Counted from the first letter of the stretch, positions 31,273-38,995 are shown. The stretch is 64,000 nt of DNA from Kutzneria buriramensis (GCF_003387475.1 NZ_QUNO01000011.1:124001-188000), one strand, 5' to 3'. The notes: generated by a model from the letters alone, not told the origin. A program made the numbers and translations.

Positions 31273-32730
31273 TCAGCGGTGGGAGGAGGTGCGGACGAAG
31301 GCGGCCAGGTCGGCGGATTGCTGCAGGCGGCTGGGTTCGTGGACGTACATCATGTGGCCGGCCTCGTAGTAGTGGAGGTCGATGTTGCCGCGCAGCTCCT
31401 CGGGGATGGCCAGGTGCGCGACGACGTAGTCACTGCCGGCGAAGGGGGTGGCGCCGTCGTGGTAGCCGGCGGCGACATGCACGCGGAGGTGAGAGTTGAC
31501 GCGCATGGCGGCGGCGAGCTTGTCGGCGACGGTGACGTGGGAGTTCTCGAAATCCTTGTACGACCACGGCCGCACCCGGTCGGAGAGGACCTCGTACGGC
31601 AGGTCGTTCTGGTAACCGAGCTCCCCGCGCAAATAGTGGTTCAGGGCCGAGGCGTACGGGCCGGTGATGGCGCTGATCGACGGGTCGTGGCTGAAGTGCT
31701 CACGCCCGTAATCGCCCTCCCAGCCGGTGAATCGCCCGTCGATGCGACCCACGGTGAGCCTCCGCGAGCGCAACAGCTCGGTGAAGAACCGGATGTGCTC
31801 GATACGGAGGTTGACCCGGTCGACGTAATCCGGTGACAGGCCGGTCAAGGCCGCGATACGGTCCACAATGGACTGTCGGTCGTCGGCGGAGAGGCGGTTT
31901 CCCTGAACCAGGGCCCAGATGTAGTCGCGCTCGGCGAAGGCGGTGGCCTCGGCGACGACCTCGGCCAGCGGCCGAGAGCCGTGCAGGCCGTGGTAGTGGG
32001 CGATGGCGGCGTAGGTCGGCAGGAACAGCGCGTACGGCAGTTCGTTGCCCTCGCTGAAGTCCAGGGCGTTGAAGTCGAGCGCCGTGGAGATGAGCATCAG
32101 CCCGTTGAGGTACATGCCGTACTTGGACTGGAGCCGCTCGGCGATGGCGGCGCCGCGGGTGGTGCCGTAGGACTCGCCGGCGATGAACTTGGGCGACATC
32201 CACCGGTCGTTGCGCGACGTCCAGAGCCGGATGACCTCGCTGATGTACTCGATGTCGGCGGCGAAACCGTGGAACTCCTCGGGCTTGCCGCCCTTGACGG
32301 CCCGCGAGTAGCCGGTGGAAACGGGGTCGATGAACACGAGGTCGCTCTCGGCGAGCAGCGTCTCGGCGTTGTCGACGAGCTCGTACGGCGGCGGCGTCAG
32401 CGTGCCGACATCGCCGCTGACGACCCGGCGCGGCCCGAGCAACCCGAGGTGCAGCCACACGCTCGCGGACCCCGGCCCGCCGTTGAAGGCGAAGGTCACG
32501 GGCCGCCGCCCGGCGTCCGCGCCGTCGAGGGTGTACGCGGTGAGGAACACCTCGGCCTTGGCCACGTTCCCGTCGAACGCGCCCTCGGTGTGCTTCTCCT
32601 GCCGCAGCACGATGCGCCCGGTGGTCGCGGTGTACTCGAGAGCCCGGCCGCCGACGGTGATCGAGTGACGGGTGGTCACCAGGTCGTCGGTCGGCTCGTC
32701 GGTGGGCTTCTGCTCGTCGTTGCCTGACAT
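31273..32730 (-). CDS. S10 family serine carboxypeptidase-like protein
   Basis: 485 aa, no signal peptide. It has an alpha/beta-hydrolase fold with the S10 landmarks: VTFAFNGGPGSASVWLHLGLLGPRRV (oxyanion), LVFIDPVSTGYSRA, FIAGESYGTTRGAAIAERL (nucleophile Ser of GESYG), HVAAGYHDGATPFAGSDY (Asp) and YEAGHMMYVHEPSR (His). It should release C-terminal residues or act on small peptides in the cytosol. The ATG at 32730 is chosen because SITVGGRALEYTATTGRIVLRQE, the usual start of bacterial members, follows closely; upstream codons in the frame are unrelated. It runs divergently from the uracil-DNA glycosylase gene with only 19 bases between start codons. Confidence 0.92.
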   Translation of the reverse strand: MSGNDEQKPTDEPTDDLVTTRHSITVGGRALEYTATTGRIVLRQEKHTEGAFDGNVAKAEVFLTAYTLDGADAGRRPVTFAFNGGPGSASVWLHLGLLGPRRVVSGDVGTLTPPPYELVDNAETLLAESDLVFIDPVSTGYSRAVKGGKPEEFHGFAADIEYISEVIRLWTSRNDRWMSPKFIAGESYGTTRGAAIAERLQSKYGMYLNGLMLISTALDFNALDFSEGNELPYALFLPTYAAIAHYHGLHGSRPLAEVVAEATAFAERDYIWALVQGNRLSADDRQSIVDRIAALTGLSPDYVDRVNLRIEHIRFFTELLRSRRLTVGRIDGRFTGWEGDYGREHFSHDPSISAITGPYASALNHYLRGELGYQNDLPYEVLSDRVRPWSYKDFENSHVTVADKLAAAMRVNSHLRVHVAAGYHDGATPFAGSDYVVAHLAIPEELRGNIDLHYYEAGHMMYVHEPSRLQQSADLAAFVRTSSHR

Positions 32731-32749
32731 GGGTGGAACCCTAACCATC

Positions 32750-33448
32750 GTGCGTCTACAAGATCTGGACAATGCGGTGGTCGAGTGTCGACGATGCCCG
32801 CGCCTGGTGGCCTGGCGCGAGTCGGCGGCGACGCAGAGCCGGGCGCGCGCCGAGGAGTACTGGTCACGTCCGGTGCCGGGCTTCGGGCCGGCGGACGCCC
32901 GCATCGCGGTGATCGGCCTCGCGCCGGCGTTGCACGGGTCGAACCGCACGGGCCGGATGTTCACCGGTGATCGCAGCGGCGACTTCCTGTTCGAGGCGCT
33001 GCACGCGGTGGGCCTGGCGTCGCAGCCGCACGCGGTCTCGCGGGACGACGGCATGCGGTTGTACGACACGAGGATGGCGGCACCGGTGCGTTGCGCGCCG
33101 CCGGAGAACAAGCCGACGCCGGAGGAGCGCGACAACTGCCGGCCGTGGCTGGCACAGGAACTCCAACTGCTGCGGCCGACCCTGCGAGCGGCGGTGGTGT
33201 TGGGTGCTTTCGGCTGGCAGGCGCTGCTACCGGTGCTGAGCGCGGCGTGCTGGCGGGTGCCCAAGCCGCGGCCGGTGTTCGGGCACGGCGTCGAGCTGCG
33301 CCTCGAGGCGACCGACGGTGGCGCGCCGCTGACCCTGCTGGGGTGCTTCCACGTCAGCCCGCACAACACCTTCACCGGTCGGCTGACGCAGCAGATGGTG
33401 CGGGACGTCTTCGAGCGGGCGAAGGCGGTCGCAGATGACCAAGAGTGA
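32750..33448 (+). CDS. udgB: family 5 uracil-DNA glycosylase (UdgB type)
   Basis: 232 aa. Type 5 UDGs remove uracil and other deaminated bases using an Fe-S cluster. Seen are VVECRRCPRLVAWRE (Cys pair of the cluster), RIAVIGLAPALHGSNRTGRMFTGDRSGDFLFEALHAVGL (the Gly-Leu-Ala-Pro active-site region), MAAPVRCAPPENKPTPEERDNC and LGCFHVSPHNTFTGRLT (catalytic His motif). GTG 32750 is chosen: the only other start, ATG 32729, would overlap the divergent peptidase's start codon. No ribosome site is visible, so the mRNA is probably leaderless. Confidence 0.93.
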   Translation: MRLQDLDNAVVECRRCPRLVAWRESAATQSRARAEEYWSRPVPGFGPADARIAVIGLAPALHGSNRTGRMFTGDRSGDFLFEALHAVGLASQPHAVSRDDGMRLYDTRMAAPVRCAPPENKPTPEERDNCRPWLAQELQLLRPTLRAAVVLGAFGWQALLPVLSAACWRVPKPRPVFGHGVELRLEATDGGAPLTLLGCFHVSPHNTFTGRLTQQMVRDVFERAKAVADDQE

Positions 33449-33616
33449 CGGTAAGGTGCGCCGCCGCTGACCCGAACGGGCGGGTGAACCGATCAGGTCA
33501 ACCGGGAGAAAACCGGCGTAACAGACACCGCGACCACCGACCGTGATCATGCTCACGAGGGATCGCCGTCACATCGGGCCGATTGTGGTCTGCGGCCCCT
33601 GGCGGTGGGTGCGACC

Positions 33617-34951
33617 ATGGCAGGTATGGCGGCAGTGAAGTCGGAACCCGCGAGGATCCTGATCGTCGGCGGTGGCTACGTCGGCATGTACACCGCGTTG
33701 GGGCTGCAGAAGAAGCTGCGGTCCCGGGAGGCATCGGTCACCGTTGTCGACCCGCAGCCGCACATGACGTATCAGCCGTTCCTGCCCGAGGCCGCCGCCG
33801 GCTCCATCGAGCCGCGGCACGTGGTGGTGCCGCTGCGGCGGGTGCTGCGCAAGTGCCACGTGCTCACCGGCCGGGTCACCAAGATCAGTGACGCCGACAA
33901 GGTGGCCACCGTCGAGGCGCTGGACGGCCACGTCGAGGAGATCCCCTACGACGTGCTGGTCGTCGCCCTCGGCTCGGTCGCCCGCACGCTGCCGATCCCC
34001 GGCCTGGCCGACCGCGGCATCGCCTTCAAGACCATCGGCGAGGCCATCTACCTGCGCAACCACGTGCTGTCGCGGCTGGACCTGGCGTCCACCACCGACG
34101 AGCCGGAGCTGCGCAAGCGGCTGCTCACCTTCACGGTCATCGGCGGCGGCTACGCCGGCATCGAGGCGCTGGCCGAGCTGGAGGACATGGCCCGCTACGC
34201 GCTGCGCTACTACGAGAACCTCGACCCCGACGACATGCGCTGGGTGCTCGTCGAGGCGACCGGCCGGATCATGCCGGAGGTGCGCGACAGCCTCGGCGTC
34301 TACACGGTCAAGGAGCTCGAGGCCCGCGGCATCGAGGTCTACCTGGACACCCGGGTGAAGACCATGGAGGACGGGCACGTCGTCCTCGACGACGGCACCG
34401 AGTACGACTGCGACACCATCATCTGGACCGCCGGCGTGAAGGCCAACCCCGTGTTGGCCGAGACCGACCTGCCGCTGGACCAGCGCGGACGGGTGATCTG
34501 CACGGCGACCATGCAGGTGCAGGGCCTGGACGGCGTCTGGGCTGCTGGCGACAACGCGGCCGTGCCGGACCTGTCCAAGACCGACGTCGACCCGGCCGCC
34601 ACGTGCAGCCCGTCGGCGCAGCACGCCGTGCGGCAGGCCAACCAGCTGGCCAAGAACATCGTGGCGGTGCTGCGGGGCCGCAAGCCGAAGCCGTACGTGC
34701 ACAAGTACGCCGGCTCGGTGGCCAGTCTCGGCCTGTACAAGGGTGTCGCCGACGTCTACGGCTTCAAGGCCAAGGGCTTCATCGCGTGGGGCATGCACCG
34801 CGCGTACCACGTCTCCCGGATGCCCACGTTCAACCGGAAGGTGCGGGTCGCCTTCGACTGGCTGGGCTCCTGGGTGCTCAAGCGCGAGGTCGTGTCGCTC
34901 GGTCAGATCAACGACCCGCGGGCCGAGTTCGACCGGGTCACCAAGAGCTGA
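33617..34951 (+). CDS. NAD(P)/FAD-dependent oxidoreductase, type II NADH dehydrogenase-like
   Basis: 444 aa. It has two dinucleotide-binding motifs: ARILIVGGGYVGMYTALGLQ (FAD, ~12-30) and TFTVIGGGYAGIEALAELEDMARYA (NADH, ~170-195). Also present are MTYQPFLPEAAAGSIEPRHVVVPLR, LDGVWAAGDNAAVPDL (FAD ribityl) and SLGLYKGVADVYGFKAKGFIAW near the C-terminus, which in NDH-2 enzymes packs against the membrane. It should pass electrons from NADH to quinone without pumping protons. ATG 33617 is the first plausible start; ATG 33626 is possible. The gene stands alone. Confidence 0.93.
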   Translation: MAGMAAVKSEPARILIVGGGYVGMYTALGLQKKLRSREASVTVVDPQPHMTYQPFLPEAAAGSIEPRHVVVPLRRVLRKCHVLTGRVTKISDADKVATVEALDGHVEEIPYDVLVVALGSVARTLPIPGLADRGIAFKTIGEAIYLRNHVLSRLDLASTTDEPELRKRLLTFTVIGGGYAGIEALAELEDMARYALRYYENLDPDDMRWVLVEATGRIMPEVRDSLGVYTVKELEARGIEVYLDTRVKTMEDGHVVLDDGTEYDCDTIIWTAGVKANPVLAETDLPLDQRGRVICTATMQVQGLDGVWAAGDNAAVPDLSKTDVDPAATCSPSAQHAVRQANQLAKNIVAVLRGRKPKPYVHKYAGSVASLGLYKGVADVYGFKAKGFIAWGMHRAYHVSRMPTFNRKVRVAFDWLGSWVLKREVVSLGQINDPRAEFDRVTKS

Positions 34952-35102
34952 ACGTACGTATCGGCGTGCAACACGACCCTCTTGATCCGCCGAATGGGCT
35001 ATGATCGGTGTCAGTCGTCTTGACATTGCGTTAGGCGGGTCCCGAAACTACCCGGGGCGGATCGCCTGAACGTGTGACGCCTTGGGGAAAGAGGTGACCG
35101 CG

Positions 35103-35225
35103 ATGTCGATGGAAGACCTGGCCGCGCAGCTGCGCAACGGCGAGATCGAGGACCAGGCGCTCGCGGAGTTCGCTGCCGAGTACGCCCGGGCGGAGCGGAT
35201 CTCCCGCAGCAAGAAGGACGACTGA
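35103..35225 (+). CDS. 40-aa peptide, candidate precursor for the adjacent ATP-grasp ligase
   Basis: The peptide reads MSMEDLAAQLRNGEIEDQ then ALAEFAAEYARAER and ISRSKKDD. A near-ideal ribosome site (AAAGAGGTGA) lies six bases upstream of ATG 35103. The body looks like one amphipathic acidic helix; the C-terminal tail has two Ser, two Lys and two Asp, the kinds of side chain linked by graspetide ATP-grasp enzymes. The stop is two bases from the ATG of the ligase gene, which has no ribosome site of its own, so both are translationally coupled. TATGAT at 35000-35005 and TTGACA at 35020-35025 are possible promoter parts. It could instead be a small partner protein. The gene itself is well supported; precursor status is inference. 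Confidence 0.75.
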   Translation: MSMEDLAAQLRNGEIEDQALAEFAAEYARAERISRSKKDD

Positions 35226-35227
35226 GC

Positions 35228-36340
35228 ATGATCGGCGCTGGGCGGGCCCAGTCGGACGGCCCGCCCCAGCCGATGCTCCCCGCGCGGCCCACCCCGCTGC
35301 TCCTGCAAGGCCAGGACTACGTCTTCCGGGCGCCCAGCGGCTGTTACGACTTCCAGGAGCAGATCCACCGCCTCGAGATGGTCGAGGACACCGGCGACCC
35401 CGAGCCGTGCGTGCTGGTGCTGGCCCGATCCGCCGACATGGAGATGAACGAGCTGTCCATCGCGCTGGCCGAGCGCGGCATCCGGATGGCCCGCATCGAC
35501 GTCGACCGCTGCCTCGACCTGGCGTTGACGATCTACACCGACGCGCCGCTGGTCGAGCTCGACCGCTGGCTGCTGCGGCCGCTGCTGGTGTGGCGCCGGC
35601 ACTTCGAGCTCGCCGCCATGCCCGTGGACCCCCGGACCATCTCCGGTGCGTACGCGCTGGACCAGTGGGGCACCGTCGCCGGCTGGCTGACCGAGCGCAC
35701 CGAGTGGGCGCACGTGAACCCCGCGCGGGCCACCGGGCATCTCAACCGGCTCACCCAGCTTTCCGATGCCACCGCATTCGGGCTGAGGACGCCCAGGACG
35801 GCCGTGACGACCCAGCCCGGGCGGAGCAGGCCCGGAGGGGGCCAGTGCATCGTCAAGACGGCCGGGCGGCACCTCGTCGAGCCGCGGCCCGGCGTGCAGC
35901 ACGGCCTGTTCCCCCGGCCGCTGGACACCTCCCGCGCCGGCGACGTCCCCGAGGCCGCGCCCGTGATCGTGCAGCAGTACCTCGCCGCCGACACCGAGCT
36001 GCGCGTTTTCGTCGTCGGCGACAAGCTGATCGGGTACCAGGTCGACAAGTACGACCCGGCGCAGCTGTGGGTGGATCCCGACAACGTCTCCGTCAAACCG
36101 GCCGAGGTGCCGTGCTCGCTGGCCGACCGGCTGCGGGCGCTGGCCCGGCACTGGCGGCTCCAGGTCGCCGCGTTCGACCTCCTCGTGGTCGACGGCGAGT
36201 ACGTGTTCCTCGAAGTCAATGTCAACTGTGACTGGCGCTGGTTCGAGCACCGCGCCGGCAGCAGCGAGGTGTCCGACGCCGTGCACGAGTGGGTGGCCGT
36301 GCGTTTCGGCGAGCTGCTGGCCGCCGATCGGGGCCGGTGA
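35228..36340 (+). CDS. ATP-grasp peptide ligase of the MvdD/TgmB (graspetide maturase) type
   Basis: 370 aa. Residues ~60-100 form a pre-ATP-grasp domain (CVLVLARSADMEMNELSIALAERGIRMARIDVD), followed by WLLRPLLVWRRHFELA and WAHVNPARATGHLNRLTQLSDATAFGLRTPRTAVTTQP, the linker typical of MvdC/MvdD/TgmB enzymes. The ATP-grasp core has CIVKTAGRHLVEPRPG, PVIVQQYLAADTELRVFVVGDKLIGYQVDK and FDLLVVDGEYVFLEVNVNCDWRWFEHRAG, where Glu and Asn of LEVNVN bind Mg-ATP. Such enzymes phosphorylate Asp/Glu side chains of a precursor peptide and join them to Ser/Thr/Lys. The coupled 40-residue ORF upstream is the only candidate substrate. No transporter or protease is adjacent, so export is unexplained. Confidence 0.85.
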   Translation: MIGAGRAQSDGPPQPMLPARPTPLLLQGQDYVFRAPSGCYDFQEQIHRLEMVEDTGDPEPCVLVLARSADMEMNELSIALAERGIRMARIDVDRCLDLALTIYTDAPLVELDRWLLRPLLVWRRHFELAAMPVDPRTISGAYALDQWGTVAGWLTERTEWAHVNPARATGHLNRLTQLSDATAFGLRTPRTAVTTQPGRSRPGGGQCIVKTAGRHLVEPRPGVQHGLFPRPLDTSRAGDVPEAAPVIVQQYLAADTELRVFVVGDKLIGYQVDKYDPAQLWVDPDNVSVKPAEVPCSLADRLRALARHWRLQVAAFDLLVVDGEYVFLEVNVNCDWRWFEHRAGSSEVSDAVHEWVAVRFGELLAADRGR

Positions 36341-36418
36341 CCGGTGCGCACGTACCTCCACAGGGGGTCGAGCCGATCCGCCGGGTGGGCGAACAGGGTC
36401 TCAATTGGCTGTAAGTAC

Positions 36419-36448
36419 CTGACCGTGGGCAGTCGGACGGCTTAGGCT
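36419..36448 (+). promoter_or_regulatory. promoter of the tRNA gene
   Basis: CTGACC (36419-36424) and TAGGCT (36443-36448) are 18 bp apart. The -10 box ends six bases before the mature 5' base of the tRNA, so transcription would start at or next to nucleotide 1 of the tRNA. Confidence 0.5.
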
Positions 36449-36454
36449 CCCCAC

Positions 36455-36529
36455 GCCCCCGTAGCCCAATCAGGCAGAGGCAGGCCCCTTAAAAGGGTCA
36501 GAGTGTCGGTTCGAGTCCGATCGGGGGCA
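36455..36529 (+). tRNA. tRNA with anticodon UAA (reads UUA) and a short variable loop
   Basis: 75 nt cloverleaf: acceptor GCCCCCG/CGGGGGC (7 bp, G1-C72) with discriminator A; D arm GCC...GGC with GG in the loop; anticodon stem GGCCC/GGGTC and loop CTTAAAA, giving anticodon TAA at 36490-36492; variable loop AGAGT of five bases; T arm GTCGG-TTCGAGT-CCGAT. CCA is not encoded. The anticodon would read UUA (Leu), yet bacterial leucine tRNAs, including bldA, carry a long variable arm. This short-armed form is therefore either a non-canonical tRNA of uncertain amino acid identity or a specialised isoacceptor. The fold is complete, so it is unlikely to be a decayed copy. Confidence 0.85.
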
Positions 36530-36552
36530 CTCTCCGTAACCTGGGGTGGCCA

Positions 36553-36583
36553 TCCCCTGACCAGCGTTAAGCCAGTCAGGGGA
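36553..36583. terminator. hairpin between tRNA and the convergent pentapeptide gene
   Basis: TCCCCTGAC and GTCAGGGGA form a perfect 9-bp stem around a 13-base loop. It lies 23 bases after the tRNA and three bases beyond the stop codon of the opposing pentapeptide gene, so it can terminate both. Confidence 0.7.
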
Positions 36584-36586
36584 CGA

Positions 36587-37843
36587 TCACGTCCCGTCCA
36601 GTGATGTCCCGTGATTCACAGCCGAGGGGGACTCCGGCAGATGTAGGCCCGTAGGCGGGTCGTCGTGCCAGTTCTCCTCGAACACCGGCGGTGCGTCGTA
36701 GGCGCCCGGCGTGCTCAATCGGACCGTGCCGCCACGGATGTCCGCGCCGACGAAGTCGACCTTCCCGCCGGAGAATCCGGCGTAGTCGAAATCGACCGTT
36801 CCGGCGGTGAAGGACGCGCCCTGCGAGAAGCGCGTGCCGTCGGCGAGGCTGTGACCGAAGCCGACGGTTGCGCCGTCGAATGACGCCCCGTGGAAATCGA
36901 CCTCCGCTCCCGAGAACTCCGCGCCGACGAAAGCGACCTCGCCGCCGGTGAACTTGGCCATGGAGAAGTTGACCAGGCCCGCGAGGAACTTGGCGGCGAT
37001 GAAGTTGGTCAGTCCGCCCGAGAACTCCGCGAAGGAGAAGTCGACGACGGCGCCGGTGAACTTCGCGCCGACGAATGCCGCCTCGCCGTCGGGGAACTTC
37101 GCCCCGTGGAAGCTGACCCGGCCGCCGGAGAACTCGGTGTTGATGAACCTGTCCTCCTCGCCGGCGAAGATCGCGTAGTCGAAGTTGGTGGCCCCGGAGA
37201 AGACGGCGTCGTCGAAGGAGCCGCCGTCGAAGACGGCTCCCTTGAAATCGAAGTTCCGGCCCTGCCAGGAGACGTCCGCGCCTGGGCGTAAGCGGGACGT
37301 GATCACTCGAATGATGGTGTTGCGGACGAGGCGTTCCTCGTAGCCGGCCTGTCCCGCCGGCGGGCCGTCCTCGGATTCGGCGGCCGCGACGTAGGGCATC
37401 CGAAGGTAGGCGCAGAGCACGTCGATGCACGTCTGGCGGCCGGCCTGCCAGTCGTCGGCGAGACCGGCCATCGCGTAGACCCCGGCGAGCCGGGCGGCGG
37501 GCTTGTCCGCGCTCAACTGATCGGCGGCCCGGCCGAACCGCTCGTTGAACAGCTTGGTGTCCTCCCGGCGCGCGGCGTCTTCCTGCCGACCGTGCTCGGC
37601 CTCGCTCAGATGCTGTTTGCGTGACGCGACCACCAACGCGACCACCGCACCGATGCCGGCGGGGACCGCCAACGTGATCTTGAGCAGTTCGATGCGGCCG
37701 GCGCTGTCCGGCGGACTGAGGAACTGCCACAGCACCACGCCGCTGCCGACGGCGATCACGACGGCCAGGGCGAGCCATGCCGCCACGTGCCAGCCGAACC
37801 GCAAACGAAACCTGCCCGGCTGGCGCCCCGCGCGTCGAGTCAC
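36587..37843 (-). CDS. membrane-anchored pentapeptide-repeat protein with a TTA codon
   Basis: 418 aa. Two membrane helices (VAAWLALAVVIAVGSGVVLW and LLKITLAVPAGIGAVVALVVA) are followed by a cytoplasmic helical part (KQHLSEAEHGRQEDAARREDTKLFNERFGRAADQLSADKPAARLAGVYAM), the signature found in many actinomycete pentapeptide proteins. A right-handed quadrilateral helix follows, with repeats such as GAVFDGGSF, DAVFSGATNF, GAKFTGAVVDF and GAEFSGAEVDF (~200-375). The role is unknown; the repeats serve as a rigid scaffold. Leucine is coded by TTA at 37291-37289. The start GTG 37843 lacks a clear ribosome site. It is 54 bases downstream of the toxin-like gene on the same strand and may belong to that operon. 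Confidence 0.88.
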   Translation of the reverse strand: MTRRAGRQPGRFRLRFGWHVAAWLALAVVIAVGSGVVLWQFLSPPDSAGRIELLKITLAVPAGIGAVVALVVASRKQHLSEAEHGRQEDAARREDTKLFNERFGRAADQLSADKPAARLAGVYAMAGLADDWQAGRQTCIDVLCAYLRMPYVAAAESEDGPPAGQAGYEERLVRNTIIRVITSRLRPGADVSWQGRNFDFKGAVFDGGSFDDAVFSGATNFDYAIFAGEEDRFINTEFSGGRVSFHGAKFPDGEAAFVGAKFTGAVVDFSFAEFSGGLTNFIAAKFLAGLVNFSMAKFTGGEVAFVGAEFSGAEVDFHGASFDGATVGFGHSLADGTRFSQGASFTAGTVDFDYAGFSGGKVDFVGADIRGGTVRLSTPGAYDAPPVFEENWHDDPPTGLHLPESPSAVNHGTSLDGT

Positions 37844-37897
37844 GTCAGCGGGTGTACCGGGCGGGTGACGGCGTCCGCAAGGCTGTGACTCGCCCGG

Positions 37898-38344
37898 TCA
37901 CCACATTCGCCGGCCACCGCGGGCGAGGGCGCGGGCGCGGCGGACGAGGTCGTCGATGACCTCGGCGTCGGCCGACGGCGGCGTGCCGGTGCGCGGGTCG
38001 CAGCAACTGGGCTTGGTGCGGCGGGTGTTGTCGGTGGGCCAGGTGCCGGCGAGTTCGTACAGGGCGTCGTAGACGTTGCGGCCGGGGTCGGTCTGCTCGT
38101 GCGGACCGACGAGCACGATCCACGCCCGGGCGGAGCCCTCGAAGGCGACGACGACTCGGTCGTTGTCACGCAGGTGGCGCACGCACAGCCGGGGCAGCGG
38201 CGCCGGGCCGGTGACGCGATAGCCCAGGGCGGCGCAGCCGCGGTGGGCCAGATCGTCCAGGAAGGACTCGTACGCCTTGCGGGCCGGTCCGCGCAGCAGC
38301 GCGGCCTGCGCCGAGGCGACGCGGGTCTCGACTACTTCGATCAC
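37898..38344 (-). CDS. RelE/ParE-like toxin candidate
   Basis: 148 aa. ARKAYESFLDDLAHRGCAALGYRV, LPRLCVRHLRDNDRVVVAFEGSARAWIVLVGPHEQTDPGRNVYDALYELAG resembles actinobacterial RelE/ParE-superfamily toxins, in which a helical start leads into a small beta-sheet ending in an LVGPH-type strand. The C-terminal ~45 residues are a tail with a Cys pair (PSCCDPRTG). It starts at GTG 38344, overlapping the stop of the HTH gene by four bases (GTGA), the normal antitoxin-first arrangement. Assignment as a toxin rests on this arrangement and on faint fold resemblance; RNA cleavage has not been shown. Confidence 0.6.
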   Translation of the reverse strand: MIEVVETRVASAQAALLRGPARKAYESFLDDLAHRGCAALGYRVTGPAPLPRLCVRHLRDNDRVVVAFEGSARAWIVLVGPHEQTDPGRNVYDALYELAGTWPTDNTRRTKPSCCDPRTGTPPSADAEVIDDLVRRARALARGGRRMW

Positions 38345-38802
38345 TCAGGAATCGTCGTCCCCGGGCGCACAACCGTTCCCTCGCCCCGCACTACTTCTTC
38401 CAGGCTCACGGCCAGGTCCTCGCGTTCCAGCAGGGCCTGGTCGGACAGCCGGCGGTGCACCTCGTCGAGCAGGCCGCGGGTGCGGCCGATGCGGCGGATC
38501 TCCCGGACCAGGTGCAGCACCTCGTGCACCCGGCGCGGCTCCAGCCGCATGGTGGGCTCCTGCTCGCTGACCACCAGCACGCCCTCGCTGGCCCACGCCC
38601 GCACCGTCTTCTCGGTGAGTTCGAGCAGGTCGGCGGCCACGACCGGGCGGATGGGCGTCGCGCTGGCCAACAGGTCGTCGGCGACGTCGTACAGCTTGTC
38701 GCGGCCGGGCGCGCCGCTGGGCAGCGTGCCGGCGACCTCCTCGATCGCCTCGACGTTGGCCAGCAGCCGCTCGGTCTGCTCCCTCTCGGCGGCCACCGAC
38801 AT
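38341..38802 (-). CDS. HTH antitoxin-like DNA-binding protein
   Basis: 153 aa. A helical N-terminus (EREQTERLLANVEAIEEVAGTLPSGAPGRDKLYDVADDLLASA) precedes a MerR-like HTH: IRPVVAADLLELTEKTVRAWASEGVLVVSEQEPTMRLEPRRVHEVLHLVREIRRIGR. The acidic C-terminus (REDLAVSLEEVVRGEGT) could wrap around the partner toxin. ATG 38802 is fixed by GGGGAGG five bases upstream; the longer reading from 38886 would cross the promoter. Its own promoter carries an inverted repeat (38821-38851), consistent with autoregulation by the antitoxin. Confidence 0.7.
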   Translation of the reverse strand: MSVAAEREQTERLLANVEAIEEVAGTLPSGAPGRDKLYDVADDLLASATPIRPVVAADLLELTEKTVRAWASEGVLVVSEQEPTMRLEPRRVHEVLHLVREIRRIGRTRGLLDEVHRRLSDQALLEREDLAVSLEEVVRGEGTVVRPGTTIPE

Positions 38803-38820
38803 GACTACCTCCCCGTCTCG

Positions 38821-38856
38821 ACTACCGATTATGGGGTGTGTTTTCGGTAGTGACAA
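38821..38856 (-). promoter_or_regulatory. promoter with overlapping inverted-repeat operator for the toxin-antitoxin-like pair
   Basis: On the minus strand TTGTCA (38856-38851) and CATAAT (38833-38828) are separated by 17 bp, a near-consensus promoter. The 8-bp arms ACTACCGA/TCGGTAGT at 38821-38828 and 38844-38851 overlap the edge of both boxes, so a dimeric protein bound here would block RNA polymerase. Confidence 0.75.
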
Positions 38857-38995
38857 GCCGAGTGTGTGATTCACGTGAAACGTCAAGCGAACACGCCGAT
38901 GTCACCGGACTTTCCGCCCGCCCCGGTGACGGGCGTCACGGAGTTGGGACCTCCCTGATGTAGGTTCGTCTCCCTGCTCCCGTAGAGATGACGCG

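Noticed and set aside
32729-32749. ATG 32729 as start of the uracil-DNA glycosylase
   Set aside because: It would overlap the start codon of the divergent peptidase, and the family N-terminus matches the shorter form from GTG 32750.
33569-35026. 485-codon minus-strand frame over the NDH-2-type gene
   Set aside because: Antisense shadow, rich in Val/Gly/His/Arg, with no motif; the plus-strand oxidoreductase is clear.
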